Source: Diadophis punctatus similis
Taxonomy: Eukaryota; Chordata; Lepidosauria; Squamata; Dipsadidae
DNA: 64,000 bases
NCBI GenBank assembly: GCA_023053685.1
Contig: JALIGW010000010.1
Coordinates: 10,263,919-10,327,918, forward strand
Direction: 5' to 3'
Shown: piece by piece, positions 42,799 through 53,433 of the stretch
Layout: each line of letters begins with the position of its first letter
Position numbering within the stretch: position 1 is the first letter of the stretch
Program-made: the position numbers and the translations under genes
Notes under the pieces: model-generated
Told to the model about the DNA's origin: nothing
Databases searched by the model: none
The model's input: only the letters and a program-made list of their open reading frames with translations

Positions 42799-43571
42799 CC
42801 GTATTTTTCGGAGTATAAGACGCACCGGAGTATAAGACGCACCTTAGTTTTTGGGGAGGAAAAAGGTGGAAACAATCTGCCTACCAGGTATTCATCTGGC
42901 TAGCATCCTTAGTCTGGTCAGCTTCAGCACATTATTTTATCTCCTGGTTAGGACTTAAAAAAACCTTCTTCTGAGAGAGTAACAATGAAAGAGCCTGCAA
43001 GCCAGTAAGAGCTGGGAAGATCGTTAGCACCTGGTTAGGGTAAAAAAAAATTATTCGGAGCAGCTTCAGCACATTATTTTATCTCCTGGTTAGGACTTAA
43101 AAAAACCTTCTTCTGAGAGAATAACAATGAAAGAGCCTGCAAGCCAGTAAGAGCTGGGAAGATCGTTAGCACCTGGTTAGGGCTAGAAAAAAACTTCTTT
43201 GGAGCAAGTAGAGCAATGAAAAAAAACCCTGCAAAGACTTAGGGCTAGAAAAATATTCTTCTGAGAGAGTAACAATGAAAGAGCCTGCAAGCCGTAAGAG
43301 CTGGGAAGATCGTTAGCACCTGGTTAGGGCTGGAAAAAAACTTCTTTGGAGCAAGTAGAGCAATGAAAATAAAACCTGCAAAGACTTAGGGCTGGAAAAA
43401 CATTCTTTGGAGAGAGTAACAATGAAAAAGCCTGCAAGGTAAGAGCTGGGAAGATCTGTTAGCACCTAGTTAGGGCTGGAAAAAAAGCTACATTCGAAGT
43501 ATAAGACGCACCCACATTTTCAGCCACTTTTAGGGAGGAAAAAGGTGCGTCTTATACTCCGAAAAATACGG
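42799..43571. mobile_element. TA-target MITE, copy 3
   Basis: The same family with its own variants (TTAGTCTGGTCAGC, GGGTAAAAAAAAATTATTCG), so it is the most distinct of the three. It marks the outer boundary in L1 ORF1. Confidence 0.93.
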
Positions 43572-43573
43572 TA

Positions 43574-44167
43574 TATTACAATGTCCCTTGGCAGATGTTT
43601 TTGTTTTGCAAACCAAGAGTTGACTCTGTATATCTTATCAATTTGCATAGCCAGTTCCTCTTTAAGCATTCCAGACACCTGCTCCAAAGCCTCCACCATC
43701 CTTCCTTTCAGATCTTCATATTTTTCCTCTTTCAGGCCCCTCACCCTTATAGCAAATTCCATGCTTCTAAATTGAGTCATTAACACCTCTGTTTCAAGAT
43801 TTGTGATATCATTTTGAGTTTTGTCTATGTATTCCCCCGAAGTTAACAAGGATTGTTTAGTTATTTCCACATTGTTCTCCAGAACTTCCATATTTACTGC
43901 TAATGCTTTACAAACATCTAACACATCCTGCCTCACTTGTTGATCCATCTTCTCTAAAGCAACCTGCATTTGTTTATTAATTTCATTAATTTTTGAGTTG
44001 AATTCCATAACCAGTTCATTTTTCATAACTTTTAAAGTATTATATAAATTTTCAGGTGTTAGAGTCTGTGGGGATATTAATTCAGAAGTAAGTTGCATTC
44101 TTGAAGTATGACCAGAGGGATATTCAGTTCTTTTATTTGAGACAGTCTTTCCAGGTTTAGAAGCCAT
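43574..44167 (-). pseudogene. L1 ORF1 N-terminal part (coiled coil)
   Basis: The frame runs from MASKPGKTVSNKRTEYPSG through a long coiled coil (LYNTLKVMKNELVMEFNSKI, MQVALEKMDQQVRQDVLDVC, LEVLMTQFRS-like end) into the RNA-binding domain start (MEFAIRVRGLKEEKYEDLKG, then KIYRVNSWFAKQKHLPRDIV). It is cut at IVIY by MITE 3. L1 ORF1p is a trimeric RNA chaperone. The remaining RNA-binding and C-terminal domains follow at 42798-42670/41890-41762 and below 40979. Confidence 0.9.
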
Positions 44168-44989
44168 TCCAATATTTCCAGAAGAGTACAAAGAGAAAGC
44201 CAAATCTCTAGTTGACAAAGTTCTTTCCAAATACAAAACCAGTTAGTCTTTTATTTTTAAAAAGATATAGGTTGTTATTTTAATCCATAATCAGGAAACA
44301 AGAAGAAAAAAGCCAATTCTCAGGATCAAAGGTTTCCATAAAAAAAAGCTGCTGGCAAAACGAAACTTAATCACTTTCACTTCCACGCCCATGATCTCCG
44401 ATCGCCATTTTATTGCTTATTAATGCTACTTTGTTACTTCCCAAAGTGAAAGTCAGCAGTGGAGTTAAAGATTTAGATACTTGCCCTTTTGGACTCCTGC
44501 CTTTCTCTGTCTGCTTTCTTTAGTACTTGAAGTAGTTATAAATCCCATTGTAAAAGCAGCGGTGGTCGCAGCATCTTGCTCCGCATAAGCGGAGGCATCC
44601 GAAGTCCTGGAGCAGGAGACAGGCTACCTGGGGAGCCCTCACCCTTCGCGCCCCTAGTTGACTCTTAGGGCACTAGGGGGGCTCTACCCCACCTGTCAGG
44701 CTCTCATCTCTCCCCTACGCCCGGGGAGAAGATTTTAAAGCCGCCAGACAGCTGTTCTGGCGGCTTTTACAGGATATCGGAGGAGGCACTCGGCGAGGAG
44801 CGTCCACGATGTCTGCGGAGCCAAACCGGAAGTTCCTCTTTGATTGAGAGGAAGGATTGGTCAAAGTTTGGTGTTAGTGTTGAAATCTACAGGATGGATG
44901 GATAGACTAACATATTTTTTCTTTTTTGTTTTCTCTGTATTTTTAAAATAATTAATGATTCAGAATTTTTGTGAAGTTAATAATTTGGG

Positions 44990-46990
44990 CGTACAACATG
45001 AATAAGAAACGTGCATTTAAAAACAATGATCATAGTTTAAAATTAAAAAATATAATTAAAAAAACATTATAAAAGCAACATTCATGGGGGAATCTGATTT
45101 TCCTATTCACCCCGTCTGCCGGAAGAGCCATGTTTTTAAGGCTTTACGGAAGGCCAGCAGGGTGGGGATAGTCTGGATCTCTGGTGGGAGTTGGTTCCAG
45201 AGGGATGGGGCTCCCACAGAGAAGGCCCTCCCCCGTGGCCCCACCAACCAACATTGTTTGGCTGATGGGACCCGGAGGAGGCCCTCTCTGTGGGACCTAA
45301 CCGGTCTTAGGGAGGTATTTGGTAGGATGCGGTCCCGCAGGTAACCTGGCCCTGAGCCATGTAGGGCTTTAAAGGTCAAAACCAACACCTTAAATTGCGA
45401 CCGGAGACTAATTGGCAACCAATGCAGCTGGCGGAGGATAGGTGTTACGTGGGTGTATCTCGGTACACCCACTACAGCTCGTGCAGCTGCATTCTGTACC
45501 AATTGCAGTCTCCGGATGCTCTTCAAGGGTAGCCCCATGTAGAGCGTGTTACAGTAGTCTAGCCGTGAGGTGACAAGGGCATGAGTGACTGTGAGCAGAG
45601 CCTCCCTCTCCAAGTAGTGTCGCAATTGGTGCACAAGACGGATCTGTGCAAAGGTCCCCCTAGCCACAGCTGAAAGATGTTGCTCCAATTTTAGCTGTGG
45701 GTCTAGGAGAACACCCAAATTGCGAACCTGTTCTGAGGGAGTCAATTTTTCTCCCCCGAGAACCAAGGAGGGACAGTCAACATAGTCCTTGGGGGGCAAT
45801 ATCCAGAGCCATTCAGTCTTGTCTGGGTTGAGCCTGAGTCTGTTCACTCCCATCCAGACCCTCACATCATCCAGGCAGCGGCACATTACATCAACTGCTT
45901 CACTGAACTGACACGGGGTGGAGATGTACAACTGGGTATCGTCAGCATACTGCTGATACCTCACCCCATGTCGTTGGATGATCTCACCCAGCGGTTTCAT
46001 GTAAATGTTAAACAGGATGGGCGAGAGGACCGAGCCCTGTGGCACCCCGCAAACCAGGGGCCTAGGGGCCGACCTCTGTCCTCCTGTCAACACCGACTGC
46101 GTCCTGTCAGAGAGGTAGGAGGAGAACCACCGTAAAACAGTGCCTCCCACTCCCATCTCCCCAAGACGACGCAGAAGGATACCATGGTCAATGGTATCAA
46201 AAGCCGCTGAGAGGTCAAGTAGCACCAGGATGGAGGAATGACCCCCATCCCGGGCTCGCCAGAGATCATCCATCAGCGCAACCAAAGCAGTCTCCGTACT
46301 GTAGCCGTGCCTGAAACCCGATTGAAAGGGATCCAGATAATCAGTATCCTCCAATAGCCGCAGGAGTTGGAGCGACACCACTTTCTCGACAACTTTACCC
46401 AAGAAGGGTAAGTTGGAGACTGGACGGAAGTTCTTTAAATCCGCTGGGTCCAGGGAAGGCTTCTTGAGGAGGGGCATCACCACCGCACCTTTTAAAGGCT
46501 GTGGGATGGATCCCTCTCTCAAAGATGCGATCACAACTGCCTGGAGCCAGCCGCGTGTCACCTCCCTTCTGGCTGAGACCAGCCAGGAGGGGCATGGGTC
46601 CAATAAACAAGTGGAGGCACTCATCGCTCCTATGGCCTTGTCCACATCCTCAGGAGTGACAGTCTCAAACTTGTCCCATATAACAGGACTAAGACTCGCC
46701 CCCGTCATCTTGGCTTGCCCTGTCCAAATGGAGTCCAGGTCTGTCCGAATCTGAACGACTTTGTCCGCCAGAAACTGAGAAAATTCCTCAGCTCTGCCCT
46801 GCAAGGGATCTTCAGCTCCCTCCTTGGCTAGAAGGGAGCGAGTCACCCTAAACAGGGCGGCTGGGCGGGAGTCGGCGGACGCAATAAGAGCGGAAAAATG
46901 CGAGCATTTTGCCGCCCGTATCGCCACTAAGTAAGACTTAATGTAAGTTCTTAAAAGTGTCCGGTCAGACTCAGCTTTACTGGCTCTCCA
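44990..46990 (-). mobile_element. CR1-superfamily LINE, RT domain and C-terminus
   Basis: This copy contains the longest CR1 frame in the window plus ~110 bp of 3' UTR. The usual microsatellite tail is missing at its 3' end, where L1 5' UTR-like DNA begins at about 44880. Its endonuclease domain is absent, so it is truncated at both ends. Confidence 0.9.
45107..46927 (-). CDS. CR1-type LINE ORF2: reverse transcriptase (N-truncated)
   Basis: A 606-codon open frame without stops. RT motifs in order: FRPVSNLPFLGKVVEKVV, the SGFRHGYSTETALVALMDDL region, VLLDLSAAFDTIDHGILLRR (motif A, catalytic Asp), GVPQGSVLSPILFNIYMKPL (motif B), QQYADDTQLYIS (catalytic YADD) and NPDKTEWLWILP. The thumb-like C-terminal part (VTHALVTSRLDYCNTLYMGL) and the closing SLWNQLPPEI/FRKALKTWLFRQ follow. 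ORF2p does target-primed reverse transcription. The AP-endonuclease domain normally ahead of RT is missing. The intact reading frame indicates a fairly recent insertion. Confidence 0.95.
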   Translation of the reverse strand: MAIRAAKCSHFSALIASADSRPAALFRVTRSLLAKEGAEDPLQGRAEEFSQFLADKVVQIRTDLDSIWTGQAKMTGASLSPVIWDKFETVTPEDVDKAIGAMSASTCLLDPCPSWLVSARREVTRGWLQAVVIASLREGSIPQPLKGAVVMPLLKKPSLDPADLKNFRPVSNLPFLGKVVEKVVSLQLLRLLEDTDYLDPFQSGFRHGYSTETALVALMDDLWRARDGGHSSILVLLDLSAAFDTIDHGILLRRLGEMGVGGTVLRWFSSYLSDRTQSVLTGGQRSAPRPLVCGVPQGSVLSPILFNIYMKPLGEIIQRHGVRYQQYADDTQLYISTPCQFSEAVDVMCRCLDDVRVWMGVNRLRLNPDKTEWLWILPPKDYVDCPSLVLGGEKLTPSEQVRNLGVLLDPQLKLEQHLSAVARGTFAQIRLVHQLRHYLEREALLTVTHALVTSRLDYCNTLYMGLPLKSIRRLQLVQNAAARAVVGVPRYTHVTPILRQLHWLPISLRSQFKVLVLTFKALHGSGPGYLRDRILPNTSLRPVRSHREGLLRVPSAKQCWLVGPRGRAFSVGAPSLWNQLPPEIQTIPTLLAFRKALKTWLFRQTG

Positions 46991-47009
46991 TCGTCGCTCT
47001 AGGCTCTAA

Positions 47010-47570
47010 ACTTATGATCAAGTTTAAGGTTTTTGAGGTATAAGGGGTTAGAAATTTTAAAATATTGGAATTAACAACTTGATAGAATATTTTAAACACT
47101 TAGGTATTTTGAATAGGTATAAATATTTAGTATTTACTTATTATTTATGTAATACTTACTCAAATTTTATTTAATTTTGAGGAAATGTTGTGATGTTGCA
47201 ACTGATTGAAATGGGGAGGAAAGATTCTTTCTTTCTTTTTTCTTCTCCCTTTTGTTTTTTCTTTTATATTTCCTTTCTCTTTTTTCCTATTTTTATTAGA
47301 TTATATATAGATTATATAAAGAATAGATATTTAGTGGGGTACATTATCAGCCTGAGATACTGAATGGTGTTTGATTAATAATATGCTTGAAATTTTTTTT
47401 TTGATTATGTTTTAAAAAGTTCTGAACAATTAGGAGTTAAAGACTCAAAGAAATGTGGAAATTAAGATTTTTTAAAAAAAAATTAATTTAAACTTATTTT
47501 ATTGAATATTATGCCCTGTACTTTCTCTGTGAAGTCCGGGGGTGGGGGGAGGGGAGAGGGGGGGAGGGTC
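47010..47570 (+). mobile_element. L1 3' UTR fragment with G-rich tract
   Basis: The plus-strand counterpart of the L1 3' UTR at 3668-4056. It shares the ATTATCAGCCTGAGATACTG region and the GGGGGTGGGGGGAGGGGAGA polypurine run (about 47537-47566). It stops right after the G-run and lacks the terminal GTACTAATAA end; a different LINE begins at 47572. Confidence 0.82.
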
Positions 47571-47571
47571 A

Positions 47572-48875
47572 ACTCGACCAGGGTAAAGCAATTGACGCAA
47601 TTTACATAGACTTCTGCAAAGCCATTGATTCAGTGGTACATGACAAACTACTGTTAAAACTATGTTCTTATGGCATTTCTGTATTACTGCACAAATGGAT
47701 AGCTGCATTCCTGTCAAACAGGCAACAAGTAGTCAAAATAAAGAGTGCCCTATCAAACCCTGCACCAGTTAACAGCGGTGTCCCCCAAGGCAGCATTCTA
47801 GGACCCACTGTCTTTCTAATTTACATAAATGACCTTTGCAATCACATTATAAGCAACTGTGTCCTCTTCGCTGATGATGTAAAACTATTTCACACCACCT
47901 ACAATACTGATGCCCTATACAGCGACCTTAACTATGTGTCAGAATGGTTGAACAATTGGCAACTTCAAATCTCAACCAACAAATGCTCTGTTTTACACAT
48001 TGGCAACAAAAATCAGAACATCAAATACAAGCTGGGCAGTTATGACCTCATAGCTGACCCTCACTCTGTCAAGGACCTAGGAGTACTCATTTCAAAAGAT
48101 CTAAGCCCCAGAGCTCACTGTAACAGCATTGCTAAAAAGGCATTAAGAGTTGTTAATCTAATTTTGTGAAGCTTCTTCTTTGGTAACATTGTACTATAAA
48201 CCAAGGCATACAAAACCTTTGCCAGGCAAATTATCGAATACAACTCATCTGCCTGGAATCCACACTGTATAACAGACATTAATACAATTGAACGAGTCCA
48301 GAGGTATTTCACGAGAAGAGTACTCCACTCCTCTGCTTGCAATAGAATATCTTATGCCACCAGGCTTGAAATTTTGGACCTGGACAACCTAGAACTACAC
48401 CGCCTATGGTCTGACCTAAGCTTAGTACACAAAATTGTCTGCCACAACGTCCTACCTGTTAATGACTACTTCAGTTAATGACTACTTCACCACAATAATA
48501 CACAGGCAAACAATAGATACAAACTCAAAGTAAACCGCTCCGAACTCGATTGCAGAAAATATGACTTCATATTGCCTGGAATACACTACCTGACTCTGTT
48601 GTTACATCCTCAAACCCCCAAATCTTTAACCTAAAACTGTCTACCGTGGACCTCAACCCATTCCTAAGAGGTCTGTAAAGGGGGGTTATAAGCGCACCAG
48701 CGTGTCTACCGTCCCTATTCTACTGTTCCCATTATTCATACTCATTTCTTATGCATATACTTTACCTGTTTATACTTATAAGTTTATATGTTATGTTCAT
48801 ACTTATAATTGTTTTCTCATACATGCCTGACAAACTAAATAAATAAATTAAATAAATAAATAAATAAATTACACT
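47572..48875 (+). pseudogene. Jockey-superfamily LINE ORF2 (RT palm to 3' end)
   Basis: The frame 47575-48169 covers RT: IDAIYIDFCKAIDSVVHDKL (motif A), SGVPQGSILGPTVFLIYIND (motif B), NCVLFADDVKLFHTTYNTDA (catalytic FADD) and LNNWQLQISTNKCSVLHIGN. Stops then appear (near 48167 and 48197) before SSAWNPHCITDINTIERVQR and the C-terminal part. The 3' UTR ends in an AAATAAAT run at 48838-48868. It is the same family as the fragment at 32248-33008. It is 5'-truncated and decayed. Confidence 0.9.
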
Positions 48876-49053
48876 TGCCCCTATTAGCTTGACAGAATTA
48901 TACTCATTTGTTTTCTCCACTCCTTCAAATCTCTTAACACTTTAGGTAATTAACACCTCTGCTAATTAAATTTACTGTGCTTGGGACCTGTTTCTATAAA
49001 GTAGTGCTGATGCTTTTTATTATTCCATACATGCAGATGGGGTAATGCAGATT
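48876..49053. other. Short unrecognised spacer
   Basis: No feature is recognised between the two LINE tails. Confidence 0.4.
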
Positions 49054-49056
49054 ATT

Positions 49057-49179
<123 letters not shown>

Positions 49180-49359
49180 TTTGGTAGCTTTTCTATGCCG
49201 CCCTACTCTTGCAGGACTCAGGGCGGCGTACAACATTTTATACAAAAACTCCAAACAAAATTATTAAAAGCACTTAAAAACAATTAAATACAATTAAAAA
49301 TATAAATATACACACATCATACATACATGGGGGAGACATCAGATATAAATCGTCTCAAC

Positions 49360-51018
49360 TCACCCCTGCCTGCAGGAAGAGCCATGTCTTAATAGCTTTT
49401 CGGAAGGCCAGCAAGGTGGGGATGGTTCGGATCTCTGGGGGAAGTTGGTTCCAGAGAGCAGGGGCCCCCACAGAGAAGCCCCCCCCCTAGGCCCCGCCAG
49501 TCGGCACTGTTTGGCTGACGGGACCTGGAGGAGACCCACTCTGTGGGACCTAACCGGTCGAAGGGAGGAATGCGGCAGAATGCGGTCCCGGAGATAGCCT
49601 GGTCCTAAGCCATGTAGGGCTTTAAAGATGATGATCAGCACCTTGAATTGTACCCGGAGACCAATAGGCAGCCAATGCAGCTGGCGGAGTATAGGTGTTA
49701 CGTGGGTGTACCTTGAAACACCCACCACAGCACGCGCAGCTGCATTTTGCACCAATTGAAGTCTCCGAATACTCTTCAGGGGCAGCCCCATGTAGAGCGC
49801 ATTGCAGTAGTCCAATCTAGAGGTGACAAGGGCGTGAGTGACCGTGAGTAGAGCCTCCTTCTCCAAGTATGGTCGCAATTGGTGCACCAGGCGAACCTGT
49901 GCAAAAGCCCCCCTAGCCACAGCTGTAAGATGTTGATCTAATTTTAGCTGTGGATCTAGGAGGACTCCCAAATTGCGAACCCGTTCTGAGGGAGTTAATT
50001 TTTCTCCCTCAAGAACCAAGGAGGGACAGTTGTCATAGTCCTTAGGAGGCAATATCCAGAGCCACTCAGTCTTGTCGGGGTTGAGTCTAAGTCTGTTCCT
50101 CCCCATCCAGGTCCTAACGTCGTCCAGGCACTGGCACATCACATCAACCGCCTCCCTGAATTTAGACGGGGTGGTAATGTACAGCTGGGTGTCGTCAGCG
50201 TACTGTTGGAAACTCACCCCATGTCTACGGATGATCTCCCCCAGCGGTTTCATGTAAATGTTGAACAGGATGGGTGAGAGGACCGAACCCTGAGGCACCC
50301 CATCGGTCAGGGGCCTAGGAGACGACCTCTGCCCACCTGCTAACACCGACTGCATCCTATCAGCGAGATAAGAGGAGAACCACCGCAAAACGGTGCCTCC
50401 CACTCCCAACTCGCCGAGACGATGCAGAAGGATACCATGGTCGATGGTATCGAAAGCCGCTGAAAGGTCAAGTAGCACCAGGATGGAGGAGTTACCCCCA
50501 TCCCGGGCTCGCCAGAGATCATCCATCAGGGCGACCAAGGCGGTTTCTGTGCTGTAACCGCGCCTGAAACCCGACTGATAGGAATCTAGATGATCAGTTT
50601 CCTCCAATAACTGAAGGAGCTGAGAGGCCACCACCTTCTCCACAACTTTACCTATAAAAGGCAAGTTGGAGACCGGACGAAAGTTCTTCAAATCCGCTGG
50701 ATCCAGCGAAGGCTTCTTGAGGAGGGGTCTCACCACCGCAACTTTTAACGGTTGCGGTACGGAGCCCTCCCTCAGAGAAGCGTTAACAACCGCCTGGATC
50801 CAGCCACGTGCCACCTCTCTGCTGGCCGAGACCAGCCAGGAGGGGCACGGGTCCAATAAACAGGTGGCAGAACTCATAGCCCACACAGCCTTGTCCACGT
50901 CCTCAGGAGAAACAGGCTCAAACTCCTCCCATAATGTTAAACCAAGACTTGCCCCTGTCAACTCAATGGACTCTGCCCAGCTAGAGTCCAGGTTCGACCG
51001 AATCTGAGCGACTTTAGG
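49360..51018 (-). CDS. CR1-type LINE ORF2: reverse transcriptase
   Basis: A frame of more than 550 codons, collinear with 45107-46927. Motifs visible are VLLDLSAAFDTIDHGILLHR, GVPQGSVLSPILFNIYMKPL, QQYADDTQLYIT and VTHALVTSRLDYCNALYMGL. Near the C-terminus a frameshift at about 49487 (GPRGGASLWGPLLSGTNFP instead of GRAFSVGAPSLWNQLPPEI) spoils the last ~45 residues. The first ~18 codons up to 51063 belong to the endonuclease region in a different frame, showing a deletion at the EN-RT linker. Confidence 0.92.
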   Translation of the reverse strand, partial: PKVAQIRSNLDSSWAESIELTGASLGLTLWEEFEPVSPEDVDKAVWAMSSATCLLDPCPSWLVSASREVARGWIQAVVNASLREGSVPQPLKVAVVRPLLKKPSLDPADLKNFRPVSNLPFIGKVVEKVVASQLLQLLEETDHLDSYQSGFRRGYSTETALVALMDDLWRARDGGNSSILVLLDLSAAFDTIDHGILLHRLGELGVGGTVLRWFSSYLADRMQSVLAGGQRSSPRPLTDGVPQGSVLSPILFNIYMKPLGEIIRRHGVSFQQYADDTQLYITTPSKFREAVDVMCQCLDDVRTWMGRNRLRLNPDKTEWLWILPPKDYDNCPSLVLEGEKLTPSERVRNLGVLLDPQLKLDQHLTAVARGAFAQVRLVHQLRPYLEKEALLTVTHALVTSRLDYCNALYMGLPLKSIRRLQLVQNAAARAVVGVSRYTHVTPILRQLHWLPIGLRVQFKVLIIIFKALHGLGPGYLRDRILPHSSLRPVRSHRVGLLQVPSAKQCRLAGPRGGASLWGPLLSGTNFPQRSEPSPPCWPSEKLLRHGSSCRQG

Positions 51019-51430
51019 AGTGGGGCTGTGAAATCTAACCTCAGTAGGAAATGATCTGACCATGACAACGGGGTGATGACTATATCCCCTACCTTCAGAT
51101 CATCTCTCCACTGTCCCGAAAGAAACACTAGGTCGAGCATGTGACCTCCCTCATGAGTCGGACCCTGGATTACTTGGGTCAGGTCCATGGTTGTCATGGA
51201 ATCCATGAACTCCTGAGCTGCACCCGAGGTTTCGCCTGCCAAGGGCAGGTTAAAGTCCCCCAGCACCATAAGCCTGGGGAACTCCACCGCCAGGCCGGCT
51301 ATCGCCTCAAGCAGCTCAGGCAGGGCCTTAGCAACGTAGCTGGGAGGCAGGTACGTTAGCAAAAGGCCCACCTGAACCCCTAAGTCCAACTTTAGAAGGA
51401 GTGACTCACACCCGACAATCTCCGGGGCAG
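50998..51430 (-). pseudogene. CR1-type LINE AP endonuclease, C-terminal part
   Basis: The minus frame gives VEFPRLMVLGDFNLPLAGET (GDFN motif), then QVIQGPTHEGGHMLDLVFLS and PLSWSDHFLLRLDF (SDH motif). These are the last three conserved blocks of the AP-type endonuclease that nicks target DNA. The N-terminal half is absent and the link to RT is deleted out of frame at about 51010. Confidence 0.88.
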
Positions 51431-51999
51431 GGATCCTACGAGGATGCAGATTATCTCCTTTGTCATAGTATAAAATCGTACAAAAGGTTTTGTCTGATAC
51501 ATGCCCCTTGAAAGTAGTATGACAAGTTGATTAATGAATTTTGCATAAAGCAGTAATAGTTGAAAATGGTTTAGATCAGGAATGGCGGCATTGACTTTTT
51601 GCTAGGGTCTGCAATTTCAATATTAGACCATGAGTGATAGGAGCTATTATAGGAATAGGTATTTTTTGATGTTCCAGATGTTCTTAAACTTAAACCACAA
51701 GTAAGTCTAGTCATCATAGCCAATGTTGGTAGGAGTTGTAATCAATAAAATTTGAATGACCATACATTATTAACCTTTGTTTTACTATTTTTCCTTTCAC
51801 ATCTCTTTCAGTTTGAGGGAAGACTCCCTCTCCTAGAAGAATGAAATATTTTGAGAAATATTAAAAAGGCAGAATATTATATTTCCCTAAAGGAGGAATG
51901 GAGAAACATGCTCTTGGAGACAGAAAGAGACAGCCCCCACTTTTCTTAATAGCCCCCAGCAGATATTTTTGCCCATTAAGAAAGACTGGGCCATCGGTT
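51431..51999. other. Unrecognised DNA
   Basis: Nothing is assigned. The sequence is ordinary AT-rich DNA without a long frame. Confidence 0.45.
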
Positions 52000-52163
52000 C
52001 CTCTGCAGTGGCCTAGAGGTGGAGCTCTTGCCTCACAATCAGCAGGTTGTGAGTTCGATCCTAGGTAGAGGCAGATGTAGGGTCTCCTGCTTGGGCAGGG
52101 GGTTGGACTAGATGACCTGCAAGGTCCCTTCCAACTCTGTTAATCTGTTAAATCTGTTAAATC
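52000..52163 (+). mobile_element. tRNA-derived SINE with CR1-like 3' end (second full copy)
   Basis: A box TGGCCTAGAGGTGGAG, B box GAGTTCGATCC, then GGGGGTTGGACTAGATGACC and AAGGTCCCTTCCAACTCTGT with a repeated AATCTGTTA end. It is closely similar to 30920-31073. Confidence 0.9.
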
Positions 52164-52189
52164 CTATCTACCAAACAAAAGATCTTCGG

Positions 52190-52592
52190 CTCCAGGATGA
52201 TGGGATTAAGACATGACCCTCCAGAAAATAATAGTGTTAACCCACTAGCAAGAGAGCTCACTACAATGCACAATCTCCTAAGGACATTGCATCAGAGTCC
52301 AAACTTCAACCAAACCTGAGAGCTCAGACAACCTACAGAGCTAGCTATGACCCCTACAACAGCCAATAGAATACCTGTTCTTGCACAGGAACAGGAAGTT
52401 CAAGTACAAAGCCCAAGAGAAGGTATAAATACCCCTCACTCTCAACTCCATGTGGTCAGCTGCCCAGGACCTCAAACCCATGTGGTTCTGCTTTATCATT
52501 AAACCATCTTTCCAATCAGCCTCCATGTTTCCAGTGTCTTTCTCCCAGCTTGGAACTGAACCAGATGGATATTTCTGCCAACAAATTCACAT
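52190..52592 (+). repeat. Possible LTR-like promoter block
   Basis: A TATA-like GGTATAAATACCCCTC (near 52420) is followed by a possible ATTAAA signal (near 52497) and ends near GCCAACA (52575-52583), similar to a retroviral-type LTR layout. There are no matching internal sequences and no clear target duplication. Low confidence. Confidence 0.3.
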
Positions 52593-52715
52593 CACATAAG
52601 TCCTAGTCTGAATCACAAGTTTCTGTTGTTGTGTTTACTACTCTGACAGGTTTCGAAATCAGGCATAAGTATTTTAAATATTTAGGCTGTCATCTCAATA
52701 AGGGATGCTCTTAGT

Positions 52716-53266
52716 CAGGGGTGTCAAACTCAATTTCATTGAGGGCTGCATCAGGGTTGTGTTTGACCTCAGGGGGACGGGTGGGCATGGCCATGGTGGG
52801 TGTGGCTATGGTGGGCATGGCCAGCTTGACATCACTCATGTTGGGGGTGCCTGTGATAGCCCGGGCGGGGCTGGGGGGATCCATTGTCTCCAGTGGAGGA
52901 AGGCGAGACCAGGAAGAGGGCCAAAACCTTATCCTCCAGAGAAGCCTCACCATCCCTCTCAGGCCATGTGGAGGACCCCTGGATGGGAGGCACAGGCTGT
53001 CCAGAGCCCTAGGCAGTGGAGGGTAAGTACCCAGCCCAGCCCTTGAGCTCCCAGGGCACCAGGACCCCTCCCAAGCTCCATCTTTGGCTGCAATAGCCTC
53101 CTGCAGCACTCTGCCAACAAAAATGGCTGCCACCAGGTTGCAGATCAGCACCCAGTCCAAGGCACTGCAGGCTGGTCCTTCATTGTTTCCAAAGTGGCCC
53201 CGTGGGCCAGATCTAAGCACCCCGCAGGCCAGATCTGGCCCACGGGCCTTGAGTTTGACACCCCTG
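52716..53266. mobile_element. Non-autonomous hAT-like element, 551 bp
   Basis: The ends are CAGGGGTGTCAAACTCAATT and, reverse complemented, CAGGGGTGTCAAACTCAAGG, 18 bp perfect terminal inverted repeats. CTCTTAGT (52708-52715) and CTCTTAAT (53267-53274) form an 8 bp duplication with one change. The interior is GC-rich with GGCCAGATC motifs near the right end. No transposase is present; overlapping frames are not genes. Confidence 0.9.
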
Positions 53267-53433
53267 CTCTTAATAAACACAGACTCTTGAAACTAAGTGA
53301 CATTTACTAAGCTATTAACATGCACAGCAAAAACTACACATTTAAAACTCAGTCCCATATGAAATATGGGAAAAGTAATGCTATCAATGTTTTAGTAGTT
53401 TATTATGCCAAGTTTTGATCCTTCTTTCTATAA

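Larger units (their letters stand above)
40592..44880 (-). mobile_element. L1 5' part (5' UTR and ORF1) split by three MITE copies
   Basis: On the minus strand a GC-rich 5' UTR (44240-44880) leads to ORF1 starting MASKPGKTVSNKRTEYPSG (44167). Coding sequence continues to 43574, then 41890-41762 (duplicated as 42798-42670), then 40979 down to about 40592. The pieces are separated by TA-flanked MITEs. Joined conceptually, the host frame stays open across both insertion sites. ORF2 is absent, since the element is cut at about 40592 by LINE ORF1 sequence. Confidence 0.88.

Noticed and set aside
40982..43571. Regularly spaced repeats separated by identical 131 bp spacers, CRISPR-like at first glance
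   Set aside because: Units are ~778 bp MITEs with TA duplications and the spacers are identical L1 ORF1 sequence; the DNA is eukaryotic.
52741..53280. Overlapping frames on both strands (also 53384-54147 and 31251-31665)
   Set aside because: GC-rich interior of non-autonomous hAT elements bounded by inverted repeats and 8 bp duplications; no domains.
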